From a virus, in the IMG/VR virus record IMGVR_UViG_3300023181_000033, positions 1 through 58,782 of that record: a stretch of 58,782 nucleotides of DNA. One strand, written 5' to 3'. How positions within the stretch are numbered: the stretch's first letter is position 1; each line of letters begins with the position of its first letter. Below, piece after piece: positions 49,487 through 57,234 of the stretch. The notes under the pieces are model-generated. The model was not told where the DNA came from, did no database searches, and was given only the letters and a program-made list of their open reading frames with translations. The translations under genes were made by a program, and so were the position numbers.

Positions 49487-49684
49487 ATGAAATTAATCGC
49501 AAAAACTAGATTTTTAAACGCTATGACAGGCCAAATATTAGATCCTAAAGACGAATTTGAAGTCAAATCACAGGCTGATGTGGATTACTTTGTAGGTCAT
49601 GGTCTGGCGGAGGAGGTGAAGGAGAAAGAAGAGAAAATCAAGCCAGATACCAAAGAGGACAAAACAAAGATCAAAACCAAGTAA
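49487..49684 (+). CDS. Small head-region protein (65 aa), phage B
   Basis: Start MKLIAKTRFLNAMTGQILDP; charged C-terminal tail. A TATATTTG (49,456-49,463) and TGTAACA (49,466-49,472) precede it. Occupies the slot of phage A 8,185-8,406. Confidence 0.65.
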   Translation: MKLIAKTRFLNAMTGQILDPKDEFEVKSQADVDYFVGHGLAEEVKEKEEKIKPDTKEDKTKIKTK

Positions 49685-49685
49685 C

Positions 49686-49808
49686 ATGTCAGGCTTTCAA
49701 ATCAGGTTTATCCGGCTGCTTAATGACTCAGAGACCGATCAATTCCCTGGTGGTTTGGTTGATTTTGCTTTAACATTGGATTTCACAAAAATAGTAAACT
49801 TTACATAA
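49686..49808 (+). CDS. Small conserved protein MSGFQIRF (40 aa), phage B
   Basis: Same first 14 residues and same length as phage A 8,488-8,610; the second half differs. Stop overlaps the next ATG. Confidence 0.65.
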   Translation: MSGFQIRFIRLLNDSETDQFPGGLVDFALTLDFTKIVNFT

Positions 49809-50617
49809 TGGCGAATACACCAGTAACTAACGGCATGACTGTTGCTCAAATGGTAGCAATCATCAATACAATAGGCGTACAGGGGGATAATTCAGCACTG
49901 TCAATAGCAGAGCTGATATCTACCATGAGTACAAAGCTAAATGCAGCACAGGTACAAGCCTTGATTGATGCTTCTAGTGGAGGCGGTGGCGGTTCTGAAA
50001 CGAGGGAAAGCATTTTACTGAAGTTAGGCATTAGTGACATTTCTGGCGTAAATACCGGAGATCAGGACTTGACGGCGATTATCAGTGCATTAGCAGGTAA
50101 AGCAAGTCAAACTGATTTCAACAACCTGCAAACGGCTTATAATGCCTATGTAACGTCAAATAACAATGCGGTCGCAAGTAAAGTAGCACAATCGGTATAT
50201 GACACATTCGTTTCGGCTTACAATACGGCTATTGCGGCTAAGGTGGATACCGCTACGTACAACACCAATAAAACGAATACCGATGCGGCAATAGCAGCTT
50301 TAACGCCTACTGCTTTTAAAGATATTAATGGTAACTATACGTTTATACTTGCAGATGTCAAATCTAAGGGGCTTAGAAGTACTTCAGGGACATCCGCTAC
50401 GTGGACTATACCATTAAATACTACGGCTGCCTTTGCGGTTGAAGATACTATTCAAATTATTCAAAGAGGGGCTGGTGGCGTATTAATATCGCCTGCTGCG
50501 GGAGTTACTTTGGTTCAGATAGATAATAAATTTACCACTCGTGGGCCTGGAGCGGTCGCTGCATTACAGAAACAGGCATTAAATGAGTGGCTATTGATAG
50601 GGGATCTTTCGTTATGA
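49808..50617 (+). CDS. Adhesin N-terminal/adapter protein (269 aa), phage B
   Basis: The N-terminal ~150 residues match those of the fused phage A protein at 8,610, including the Gly hinge and QSVYDTFVSAYNTAIAAKV. It then ends in a beta-rich fibre module (YTFILADVKSKGLRSTSG). Its stop overlaps the ATG of the SGNH/LamG gene, so the two are probably made together as a split version of the phage A adhesin. Confidence 0.65.
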   Translation: MANTPVTNGMTVAQMVAIINTIGVQGDNSALSIAELISTMSTKLNAAQVQALIDASSGGGGGSETRESILLKLGISDISGVNTGDQDLTAIISALAGKASQTDFNNLQTAYNAYVTSNNNAVASKVAQSVYDTFVSAYNTAIAAKVDTATYNTNKTNTDAAIAALTPTAFKDINGNYTFILADVKSKGLRSTSGTSATWTIPLNTTAAFAVEDTIQIIQRGAGGVLISPAAGVTLVQIDNKFTTRGPGAVAALQKQALNEWLLIGDLSL

Positions 50618-52260
50618 TGATTGGTAATTTGGGGGTGCAAACTCAAAGAGAGACACCATCCGCGATATTAAACATCGACAGTAAAAAATGGTCTTATAAC
50701 CCATTCAACTATACAAGCGGATTATTTTCTTACCCTGCTGCATTTGCACAAATTGCTTTTAAAACTACATCTACCGCTTTAAATGTAACTGGTGGTGGCA
50801 ACGCTACGGCAACACAGATAGAATTTACCGTGTATATAGATGGGGTATTTAATCAATATGTGTCTTACGCCTCAGATACTTTGAATACTGAGGTTGTAAA
50901 ATCAATAACGCTACCGGTGGGTAATAAAACAGTTATTATACTAAGTGGCACCAGGGTCATTAACGCTGGTGTTATACAAGGCAACTTCTTAACCAAAATA
51001 CAAGCTACGGACGGGGCTGTTATTCAATTTATAACTCCTAAAAATGGCACAGATAGAGTCGGTTATTTAGGTGACAGCATAAGTGTTAGCCAAACATCGG
51101 TGCATCCCTTTACGTCAGGGAGTATAGGGTATATCAGAACAAGTGCCACTTTTACCAAAACAATAGCTTCATACGGGTATGGAAGTTTAGAGTTATTTGA
51201 TTTGGTAGGGACACAACCAAAAATGACAGCAGTAATTAACAATTTAATCACCTATTATAGTAACTGCTTAGGCGAAACAAGTCTTATAATTCAATTAAGT
51301 ACAAACGATTATGGCCACAATGTAATTAATGCCGCAGACTTTCAAACTCTATATAATACATTTTTAGATCAATTGATCGCAGCAATGCCATCACTTAAAA
51401 TTACATGTATTACGGCTTTTGCTAGAACTAATGAAGCAGCAAACGGTCTTGGGAGTACATTAGAAATGTATAGAATAGCCATTAGGAATGCGGTAGTAGG
51501 CAGACCATATGCCAAAATACTAGAAGGGTCGTCGATTTTTAACGCGAGTAACTTAAGCGGAGACGGCATACATCCAAGTGACCCTGATGGATACAGACAG
51601 ATAGGGGTTGGGCTAGTCAAATCTATCATGAACATCCCCGAAGCTGCACCTACTGGCTCCTACGTATTAACAGCGGCCAGTGCTACTGGATTTGCTACAA
51701 TCCCAGCCTCAACAACGATTGCATTAGGAGGCAGAACAAATTGGACGGTAAGTTTGAAGGGTAGAAGAACTAGAGAGGGTGTTAATGATTGGTTTTTTTC
51801 CCAAGGAAACACAAATGCAGCTTTAAAAGTGTTTTTCTTAGGGTCGTCAGTCGGTAATAAAATAGTCGCCAATTTTCTTGGTACCACGATTACATCTAAC
51901 ATTGCTATTATAGACCAAAAATGGCATACGTACCATGTTGTAAAGGAAGGGTTGTTTGTTGTACTATATCAAGATGGTGTAAACGTAGGTTCTGTTACCT
52001 TGCCTGGGGATTTTACAGGTACTTCTGATTCATATGTAGGCAAGGCGGTTACTACATATGGACAGGTGAATGTAGATGATTTAAGAATCTTTGACATCGC
52101 ATTAACACCTAGTCAGATACTAGCAGACATAGCAACTGTTACGCCAACTGATTTTACAAACATATTGGCAGCTTATAATTTTAACGGAAATATTACGGAC
52201 ATTAGCGGTAAAGGCCACAACGGTACATTAGGTGCGGCCGCTTCATACGTAACAGCATAA
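50614..52260 (+). CDS. SGNH hydrolase with LamG-like domain, phage B
   Basis: 548 residues. SGNH esterase motifs are GYLGDSIS near 152, LSTNDYG near 229 and DGIHPSD near 316. The C-terminal ~150 residues resemble a concanavalin/LamG fold (QKWHTYHVVKEG, LYQDGVNVG, VNVDDLRIFDIALTPSQI). Predicted glycan-binding and deacetylating structural protein. ATGA overlap with the adapter gene. Confidence 0.75.
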   Translation: MMIGNLGVQTQRETPSAILNIDSKKWSYNPFNYTSGLFSYPAAFAQIAFKTTSTALNVTGGGNATATQIEFTVYIDGVFNQYVSYASDTLNTEVVKSITLPVGNKTVIILSGTRVINAGVIQGNFLTKIQATDGAVIQFITPKNGTDRVGYLGDSISVSQTSVHPFTSGSIGYIRTSATFTKTIASYGYGSLELFDLVGTQPKMTAVINNLITYYSNCLGETSLIIQLSTNDYGHNVINAADFQTLYNTFLDQLIAAMPSLKITCITAFARTNEAANGLGSTLEMYRIAIRNAVVGRPYAKILEGSSIFNASNLSGDGIHPSDPDGYRQIGVGLVKSIMNIPEAAPTGSYVLTAASATGFATIPASTTIALGGRTNWTVSLKGRRTREGVNDWFFSQGNTNAALKVFFLGSSVGNKIVANFLGTTITSNIAIIDQKWHTYHVVKEGLFVVLYQDGVNVGSVTLPGDFTGTSDSYVGKAVTTYGQVNVDDLRIFDIALTPSQILADIATVTPTDFTNILAAYNFNGNITDISGKGHNGTLGAAASYVTA

Positions 52261-52271
52261 ATAAAACTAAC

Positions 52272-52820
52272 ATGGAACCAGTAACCTTACAAGAGATAAA
52301 AGCTTTCCTACGCATTGACGCTGACTATGTTGCTGAGGATAGTTTCCTGGAACTTACTGCGGGTGCAGCAAGGCAGATTATGCAGGATGAATTGAACATA
52401 GGACTTGTGCCGATGGAATTAGAGTTTCAATGGAACGGCCGTAAGCAAGAATTACCGTTAAGCCCTACTATTACTATTGTCAGCGTGAAAGATAGCGAAG
52501 GAGCAGATGTAGAATATGCTACAGACGGTTACCAAGCTAAATCTGTATGGGTGAATTGGAACGGTAATTCTGAAGGGCAATGGTTTTACTCTATATCTGG
52601 AGGTTATGCTGAATACACGCCATTTGGCCGTGTAGGAGACGAACCGTTGTACAAGTGCATCTATCAAACTGGCTATGAAGTATTACCTCAGACGCTTAAA
52701 TTAGCTTTGTTAGCACAAATTGACCACATGTATAAGTTACGTGGACAGCCAGAGGGGTCAATGGTTAGTCAGACCGCCTTAAACATGGCAAGTCGGTACT
52801 CTAGGAATTTGGTGATATGA
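52272..52820 (+). CDS. Head-tail connector, gp6-like, phage B
   Basis: 182 residues, near-identical to phage A 10,790-11,338 (only scattered substitutions). Same ATGA coupling to the next gene. Confidence 0.85.
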   Translation: MEPVTLQEIKAFLRIDADYVAEDSFLELTAGAARQIMQDELNIGLVPMELEFQWNGRKQELPLSPTITIVSVKDSEGADVEYATDGYQAKSVWVNWNGNSEGQWFYSISGGYAEYTPFGRVGDEPLYKCIYQTGYEVLPQTLKLALLAQIDHMYKLRGQPEGSMVSQTALNMASRYSRNLVI

Positions 52821-53167
52821 AAAAAAAGCTAATCACGTCTGGCGATTTAAACCAAAGTATTGAGATATATAAGCAGTCACTTGTCGAAGATGGCAGCGGT
52901 GGCACTTACCCCTTAGACGTCCTATATTGGGCTACTTCAGCTATGACAGATCAGATTAGGGCAGGTAGGACATTGCAGGCTTTACAGGATATACTAACAC
53001 CGGCAGTAACGTTTACAGTGCGCTATAGGCAAGATAAGTTTATAACGCCTGATATGCGTATTAAATGGAGAGGGCAATATTTTACAGTTATTACCGCTGA
53101 GGTGGATTTCGTAGCGAAGGAATGGCTGGTTATTATTGGTAGGGCTGAAGCTTTGCCGGAGAGGTAA
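52817..53167 (+). CDS. Head-tail joining protein, phage B
   Basis: 116 residues, same length and pattern as phage A 11,335-11,685 (RYRQDKFITPDMRIKWRGQY). Followed by a hairpin with AGCCCAC/GTGGGCT. Confidence 0.85.
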   Translation: MKKKLITSGDLNQSIEIYKQSLVEDGSGGTYPLDVLYWATSAMTDQIRAGRTLQALQDILTPAVTFTVRYRQDKFITPDMRIKWRGQYFTVITAEVDFVAKEWLVIIGRAEALPER

Positions 53168-53170
53168 TAA

Positions 53171-53201
53171 AAAAGCCCACCTGAACTTAATCGGGTGGGC
53201 T
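53171..53201. terminator. Hairpin between connector and antisense cargo, phage B
   Basis: AGCCCAC (53,174-53,180) pairs with GTGGGCT (53,195-53,201). The A-run on the left serves as a T-run for minus-strand transcripts. The same place in phage A has a different stem. Confidence 0.7.
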
Positions 53202-53237
53202 AATAATCCCGACTGAACTATCAGGAAACAGGCAGAA

Positions 53238-53606
53238 TTAATGAAATTCTAATCTTTGTTTTTTCTCTAATGCCAACTTGCAACCATCAATAAATGTTTG
53301 AGTTTTCTCTGCGTAATTACCGATATGCCCGCCGCCATCTTCTTTTTCTAGAAAAGGCAATATTTTAGTTAAAGCATCAATAATACCAGGTAATTTTGAC
53401 CTATTAATATAGCCATCGCAATCAGAATGATAAAGCAAAGGTGTTAATGGATGTTTTGTATCAAACTTTATAGCGTTTTTATCATCAGTAAAACCTTCCA
53501 TTTTATTTAAATCAGGTAATCCTGAGACTTCTGCAATTTTCATTCTCCACCTCATGAATGCGCTATAAGCCCCGTGCCAAGCATTGTGTGAAATATCTAA
53601 TCCCAT
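53238..53606 (-). CDS. Antisense cargo protein (122 aa), phage B
   Basis: MGLDISHNAWHGAYSAFMRW; His/Asp/Gly-rich, with FHSDCDGYI-like segment (YHSDCDGYINRSKLPGI) and a closing polar helix. Reminds me of small conserved phage proteins of unknown function. Occupies the same antisense slot as the Imm-5-like gene in phage A but is unrelated. Confidence 0.65.
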   Translation of the reverse strand: MGLDISHNAWHGAYSAFMRWRMKIAEVSGLPDLNKMEGFTDDKNAIKFDTKHPLTPLLYHSDCDGYINRSKLPGIIDALTKILPFLEKEDGGGHIGNYAEKTQTFIDGCKLALEKKQRLEFH

Positions 53607-53642
53607 TTTGATAGTTTTTTATATAGCTGAATTGCTACGATA

Positions 53643-53683
53643 CAAATGTAACTACTAATCCTTATATTTGAATGTAACAAGTT
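53643..53683. promoter_or_regulatory. 41-bp divergent promoter shared with phage A
   Basis: Identical to 12,399-12,439. + strand box TATATTTG at 53,663-53,670, minus-strand box at 53,643-53,650, TGTAACA at 53,673-53,679. Confidence 0.65.
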
Positions 53684-53690
53684 AGGTACA

Positions 53691-54200
53691 ATGGCAAAAG
53701 TATTTAGGAATTTCGGGGACATGTCTGCTGCACTTAAAAAGGTTACTGAGGATTTTGCTAAGGAGGCGCGGGGCTTGGTTGAATATAACCTTGGAGAACT
53801 TGAGTTGCAAGCAATACGCGACGCTCCGGCATCAGGTGACCCTATAGCCACAGAGTACGGTAATGAATCTCAGGAAGATATAGCAAGAGGTAGGGCGTGG
53901 ACTCCAATAAACCAGGCAATAGGATATGCACTTGATGTGCCAAGTAAGGGGCTTAAAGGAACCGTATACGTTGATAAATCTGCAGGCAACATTGTGGCAT
54001 TTGTGGAATTTGGGACTGGTCAATCAGCAGCATACTATGTAAACACGCTCCCTCCAGAGTTTCAGGCTACCGCGCGCAAATTTTTCGTGAATGGCAAGGG
54101 CAAGATACTCGCAAAACCATTTTTACTTCCTGCATTTTTTAAATACAGCGTCCAATTCAAAAAAGAAATGGCTGAGGCCGTTAAAAACATATCATTCTGA
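53691..54200 (+). CDS. HK97 gp10-like tail protein, phage B
   Basis: 169 residues, homologous throughout to phage A 12,448-12,957; the middle (GNIVAFVEFGTGQSAAYYV) is most variable. One-base overlap with the next gene. Confidence 0.8.
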   Translation: MAKVFRNFGDMSAALKKVTEDFAKEARGLVEYNLGELELQAIRDAPASGDPIATEYGNESQEDIARGRAWTPINQAIGYALDVPSKGLKGTVYVDKSAGNIVAFVEFGTGQSAAYYVNTLPPEFQATARKFFVNGKGKILAKPFLLPAFFKYSVQFKKEMAEAVKNISF

Positions 54201-54670
54201 TGAAAAGCACAACATTGCCAATCCGCAAAGCCTTCTACCAAGTCATTAACACTGACCTGAAATACCAAAACGTAACTATTCCGGTATACGAGGAATATAT
54301 TCCGGCCGCTGCTAAGCCTGCAGTATTGATTTTCAACAATCAAACGGTAAAGGCTTATGTCATCTTGCTAAACCAGACGAGTAACTTTGATCCGGTTTTG
54401 AAGTGCGTTAGAAATGACCAATCGTCCATACAGGTACAAGTAACTACTCAATTTCCATCTGGAACGGGCGGTTCTGAGCTGGCTGAATTGATAGGGGACT
54501 TGATTAAGGCTAAGATATTCCCAACGGCAAATACGAACGCTCTACAATTAGATCCGGCATTCAAACTTTGGAAATGTAGCTATGAATCGGGGCGTAACAT
54601 CCCATATGACACTGAAACTAACCGAGTATGGGTGCATCAAATGACATTTCTTTGCTATGTTGCGCAGTGA
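54200..54670 (+). CDS. Tail completion/terminator-like protein, phage B
   Basis: 156 residues with few differences from phage A 12,957-13,427. Role inferred from gene order. Confidence 0.65.
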   Translation: MKSTTLPIRKAFYQVINTDLKYQNVTIPVYEEYIPAAAKPAVLIFNNQTVKAYVILLNQTSNFDPVLKCVRNDQSSIQVQVTTQFPSGTGGSELAELIGDLIKAKIFPTANTNALQLDPAFKLWKCSYESGRNIPYDTETNRVWVHQMTFLCYVAQ

Positions 54671-54809
54671 TTTAGAAGCTCAGGCAGAGGTTTTATATCC
54701 AATGCCCGAGCGGTGTTGTGATTGGAAGCGCAAAAAGATTATTTGGCTTCGGATGAAGTGGGTTGAGAAACAGCAGACTATACTTTATAAATCAACTTCG
54801 AATAATTGA
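54657..54809 (+). CDS. Small Cys/Trp/Lys-rich protein (50 aa), phage B
   Basis: First ~38 residues equal phage A 13,414-13,587, with a different tail (QQTILYKSTSNN). Overlaps the preceding gene by 14 nt and an antisense gene by 32 nt. Confidence 0.5.
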   Translation: MLRSDLEAQAEVLYPMPERCCDWKRKKIIWLRMKWVEKQQTILYKSTSNN

Positions 54810-54990
54810 TTTTCTTACCCAATACAATATAAGAATTAAACCAACCCGTAAAAGGAAGCACAAAATATAATATACCATAACCTTTAATTGTCCATTTTTT
54901 TCTATCTGTTTCGCCATTAGCATCATAAGAAGCATAAACCCTTATGAATAAAAATTGAACTATATAATTCACGCAACCTAGTAATGTCAT
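54778..54990 (-). CDS. Small membrane protein cargo (70 aa), phage B
   Basis: MTLLGCVNYIVQFLFIRVYA and GILYFVLPFTGWFNSYIVLG give two hydrophobic segments. ATGA overlap with the coiled-coil gene. Phage A has an unrelated acidic protein here. Confidence 0.6.
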   Translation of the reverse strand: MTLLGCVNYIVQFLFIRVYASYDANGETDRKKWTIKGYGILYFVLPFTGWFNSYIVLGKKINYSKLIYKV

Positions 54991-55166
54991 TGTTGTTCAC
55001 CTCCTTCCTCACTCAACTTTGCCAGTCTTTCTTGCCTCCTATTCGGTAAAGGCTTAGCATCGCTTGACGACTGTTCATTTCGTTCAGTCCTTACCAATTT
55101 GCTTATCTTTTGCTCTAAAACCTGAACGCGTTGTTCTAGGGAGCTGATTTGTTCTTTTTGTGTCAT
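54987..55166 (-). CDS. Small coiled-coil protein (59 aa), phage B
   Basis: MTQKEQISSLEQRVQVLEQK, the same as phage A 13,771-13,953 apart from the last residues. Overlaps both neighbours with ATGA junctions. Confidence 0.6.
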   Translation of the reverse strand: MTQKEQISSLEQRVQVLEQKISKLVRTERNEQSSSDAKPLPNRRQERLAKLSEEGGEQQ

Positions 55167-55456
55167 ATAGAAATATTCAATAGTCTAATAATTGTAAAAT
55201 AATCATCTTCAGTTAATTCTGGATTTAAAGTAAAAAATGAACGCTCCGGGGTTTCGTTTATCCAGTGCAATTCTGAAATGCTAAAGGATCCGTACAAGCC
55301 TATTGAGCAAACTAAACTTGAATTCTTTATATGTTTAAAAGTTTCATATAAAGGTTTTTCTTCTTCTAAGACCCAGCCTTTAGAAAGTAGGAATTTTCTG
55401 TTAATCTTTATTTTCTCTTGAGCTTGTATGCTAAATGGTGTTGTTGGGGTTTTCAT
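55163..55456 (-). CDS. Hypothetical cargo protein (97 aa), phage B only
   Basis: MKTPTTPFSIQAQEKIKINR, then LSKGWVLEEEKPLYETFKHI, ending in DYFTIIRLLNISI. Inserted between the conserved coiled-coil and zinc-finger genes; phage A has nothing here. Confidence 0.6.
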   Translation of the reverse strand: MKTPTTPFSIQAQEKIKINRKFLLSKGWVLEEEKPLYETFKHIKNSSLVCSIGLYGSFSISELHWINETPERSFFTLNPELTEDDYFTIIRLLNISI

Positions 55457-55458
55457 AT

Positions 55459-55704
55459 CTATTCTTCTTCTAATTTATGTATTCCAGGAATATGCACGTA
55501 ATTAATCGGCTTCATCTTCTGGTCGTGTTTCATTGTTTTGCCTTTGTTTTGGTGACCATTGTGAAATTTAGTGCAATGCGGGCACTTATAACTAACCATC
55601 CGTTTCTTTTTACACCCCTTGTTGATATTGGCTACAGATGAATTTGCCTGTTCTGCTGTATCATAGGATATCTTGCCTAAGCATGCGTTTTCGGTTCGGA
55701 TCAT
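55459..55704 (-). CDS. Small zinc-finger protein (81 aa), phage B
   Basis: YKCPHCTKFHNGHQNKG offers CxxC and His ligands. Otherwise matches phage A 13,956-14,201 closely. Confidence 0.7.
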   Translation of the reverse strand: MIRTENACLGKISYDTAEQANSSVANINKGCKKKRMVSYKCPHCTKFHNGHQNKGKTMKHDQKMKPINYVHIPGIHKLEEE

Positions 55705-55707
55705 AGG

Positions 55708-55947
55708 CTAATCATCTATTTTAAGTGTAAATTTTTGTACATACCAAGATTCATACGCCCCAAATTTAGGTTTCCAGCCTTTCTTGTCGTCATAAATCCT
55801 ATCAAATTCTTTTTTTTCTTTTGCTTTATGAGCGTTCATAGCTTCGGTAGCCCCTTTTTTAGTTCTGTGGTAAGAAACGATGTAAGATGCTGACTCATAA
55901 TGCATAGGGTTATAATAGAACGCCCATAATTTAATTTCCTTTTCCAT
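55708..55947 (-). CDS. Hypothetical cargo protein (79 aa), phage B
   Basis: Start MEKEIKLWAFYYNPMHYESA. A minus-strand TATATTTG lies 3 nt before this ATG, which favours it over one ten codons upstream. Lys/Tyr/Trp-rich. First gene of the antisense cluster. Confidence 0.6.
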   Translation of the reverse strand: MEKEIKLWAFYYNPMHYESASYIVSYHRTKKGATEAMNAHKAKEKKEFDRIYDDKKGWKPKFGAYESWYVQKFTLKIDD

Positions 55948-55950
55948 ACC

Positions 55951-55958
55951 CAAATATA
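55951..55958 (-). promoter_or_regulatory. -7 element of antisense cluster, phage B
   Basis: CAAATATA on + equals TATATTTG on minus, 3 nt before ATG 55,947. Confidence 0.55.
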
Positions 55959-55990
55959 AGCGATATACATTTCTCATTTTGTACTATTGT

Positions 55991-56017
55991 TGTTACAAAG
56001 CTATTTACCTATCTTTG
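55991..56017 (+). promoter_or_regulatory. Promoter before tail tube gene, phage B
   Basis: TGTTACA (55,991-55,997) and TATCTTTG (56,010-56,017), 23 nt before the ATG. Leader nearly identical to phage A. Confidence 0.55.
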
Positions 56018-56040
56018 GTAAACAACTTTAAATTAAAGCC

Positions 56041-56523
56041 ATGCCAGTATTTGACCCAATTTTAGGTACAGAGTTTATTATTGAGATAGACACTGAAACC
56101 CGAACAACTACTCCTACCGCAGTGAGGGGTGTAGACGCTAATTTCAGACCCGTAGTGTGTTTAGTCAGTAATGGCGTGGATGCTACTGCTGCCGATCAGG
56201 AAACGACTAATAAATGCTCTGGAGGCTTTAAAACTTCCCAGTCAGGTGTGAAGTCGTGGAACATCACCGGCAACGGACAGGCTATCTCAGCAGCTCAAGC
56301 GCCGGAAGCTGATTATGCGAACTTTAACGAGTTAATGGAGCTTTGGAAATCGGGTACAGCGTTTTTTGCGCGTATCACCAATACCGCTTCTACTCTATAT
56401 TACCGTGAAGGGTTAGTATATAACTCGTCTCAATCAGAAGGCCAGCCAAACCAAGAGGCGATTACTTTTGATATTACCCTAACCGGAATAGGCGAATTAT
56501 TCTTATCACCTCCAACCGTATAG
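56041..56523 (+). CDS. Major tail (tube) protein, phage B
   Basis: 160 residues, same length and motif order as phage A 14,635-15,117, with substitutions concentrated in the last third. Confidence 0.85.
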   Translation: MPVFDPILGTEFIIEIDTETRTTTPTAVRGVDANFRPVVCLVSNGVDATAADQETTNKCSGGFKTSQSGVKSWNITGNGQAISAAQAPEADYANFNELMELWKSGTAFFARITNTASTLYYREGLVYNSSQSEGQPNQEAITFDITLTGIGELFLSPPTV

Positions 56524-56524
56524 T

Positions 56525-56887
56525 ATGAACGGAGTAGCAAAAGTTACCATTAAAGGCAAAGAATACCCGTTGAAATTTGGGGTACAGGCCATGCTCGTAT
56601 ACGAAGAAGAGGTTAACAAGAACCCATTAGCAGAAGGGGTGGCGGCTGGAATGGCTGCCACTTGTATTGTTCTGTATGCAGGGCTTATTGGAAATTCTAT
56701 CAGGAGTAGACAGCCAGTCATGCCGTTTGAAGAGGTATACGACTTAATGTACGACGGGCTGGCACTAGAGCCAGACTTCAATACTCAGGTCACCAGGATG
56801 TGGGGTGCTTTCAACGAAAGCATACAGCCAATAGTGAAGAGTAAAGAAGAAGGCGAAAGTGTCAAAAAAAAAGCCCCGAAGAAATAG
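56525..56887 (+). CDS. Tail assembly chaperone, G-type, phage B
   Basis: 120-residue unshifted product. The first ~22 residues match phage A, then the middle diverges strongly. Ends shortly after the slippery A-run. Confidence 0.82.
   Translation: MNGVAKVTIKGKEYPLKFGVQAMLVYEEEVNKNPLAEGVAAGMAATCIVLYAGLIGNSIRSRQPVMPFEEVYDLMYDGLALEPDFNTQVTRMWGAFNESIQPIVKSKEEGESVKKKAPKK
56864..56872 (+). other. -1 programmed frameshift slippery site, phage B
   Basis: Nine A. In frame 0 it reads three Lys and soon stops. After a -1 slip it reads SPEEIAANKATKEEI into the T frame. Confidence 0.8.
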
Positions 56888-57234
56888 CCGCAAATAAGGC
56901 GACCAAAGAGGAGATACTATGTTTAGCTTTTGGTGAAATGGGGTTGATGCCTCATGAGCTGGAAGAATACACGGTTTCACAATTTGACGCTAAATGCCGG
57001 GGATTCGTCAGGGGTGCTGAAAAAATGGAGTCTATCGCAAGAAGGATGACTGGGTTTATTGTGGCCCCACATTTAGATAAAAAAGCAAAGTTCGATATTA
57101 CCAATGCTTGGCCTATACTGAGCGTTGATGAAAAAAATACATACCGAGCCCAGGCTGTCCAAAGTAAGGCTAAAATAGCTCAAATGATGGATAGGCTGGC
57201 ACAACAAAAGAAATCATGGCAGACGGTCAGTTAA
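56872..57234 (+). CDS. Tail chaperone GT extension (reached by -1 frameshift), phage B
   Basis: Join of 56,525-56,872 and 56,872-57,234. CLAFGEMGLMPHELEEYT and LAQQKKSWQTVS parallel phage A. Overlaps the tape measure start by 19 nt. Confidence 0.8.
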   Translation, partial: SPEEIAANKATKEEILCLAFGEMGLMPHELEEYTVSQFDAKCRGFVRGAEKMESIARRMTGFIVAPHLDKKAKFDITNAWPILSVDEKNTYRAQAVQSKAKIAQMMDRLAQQKKSWQTVS

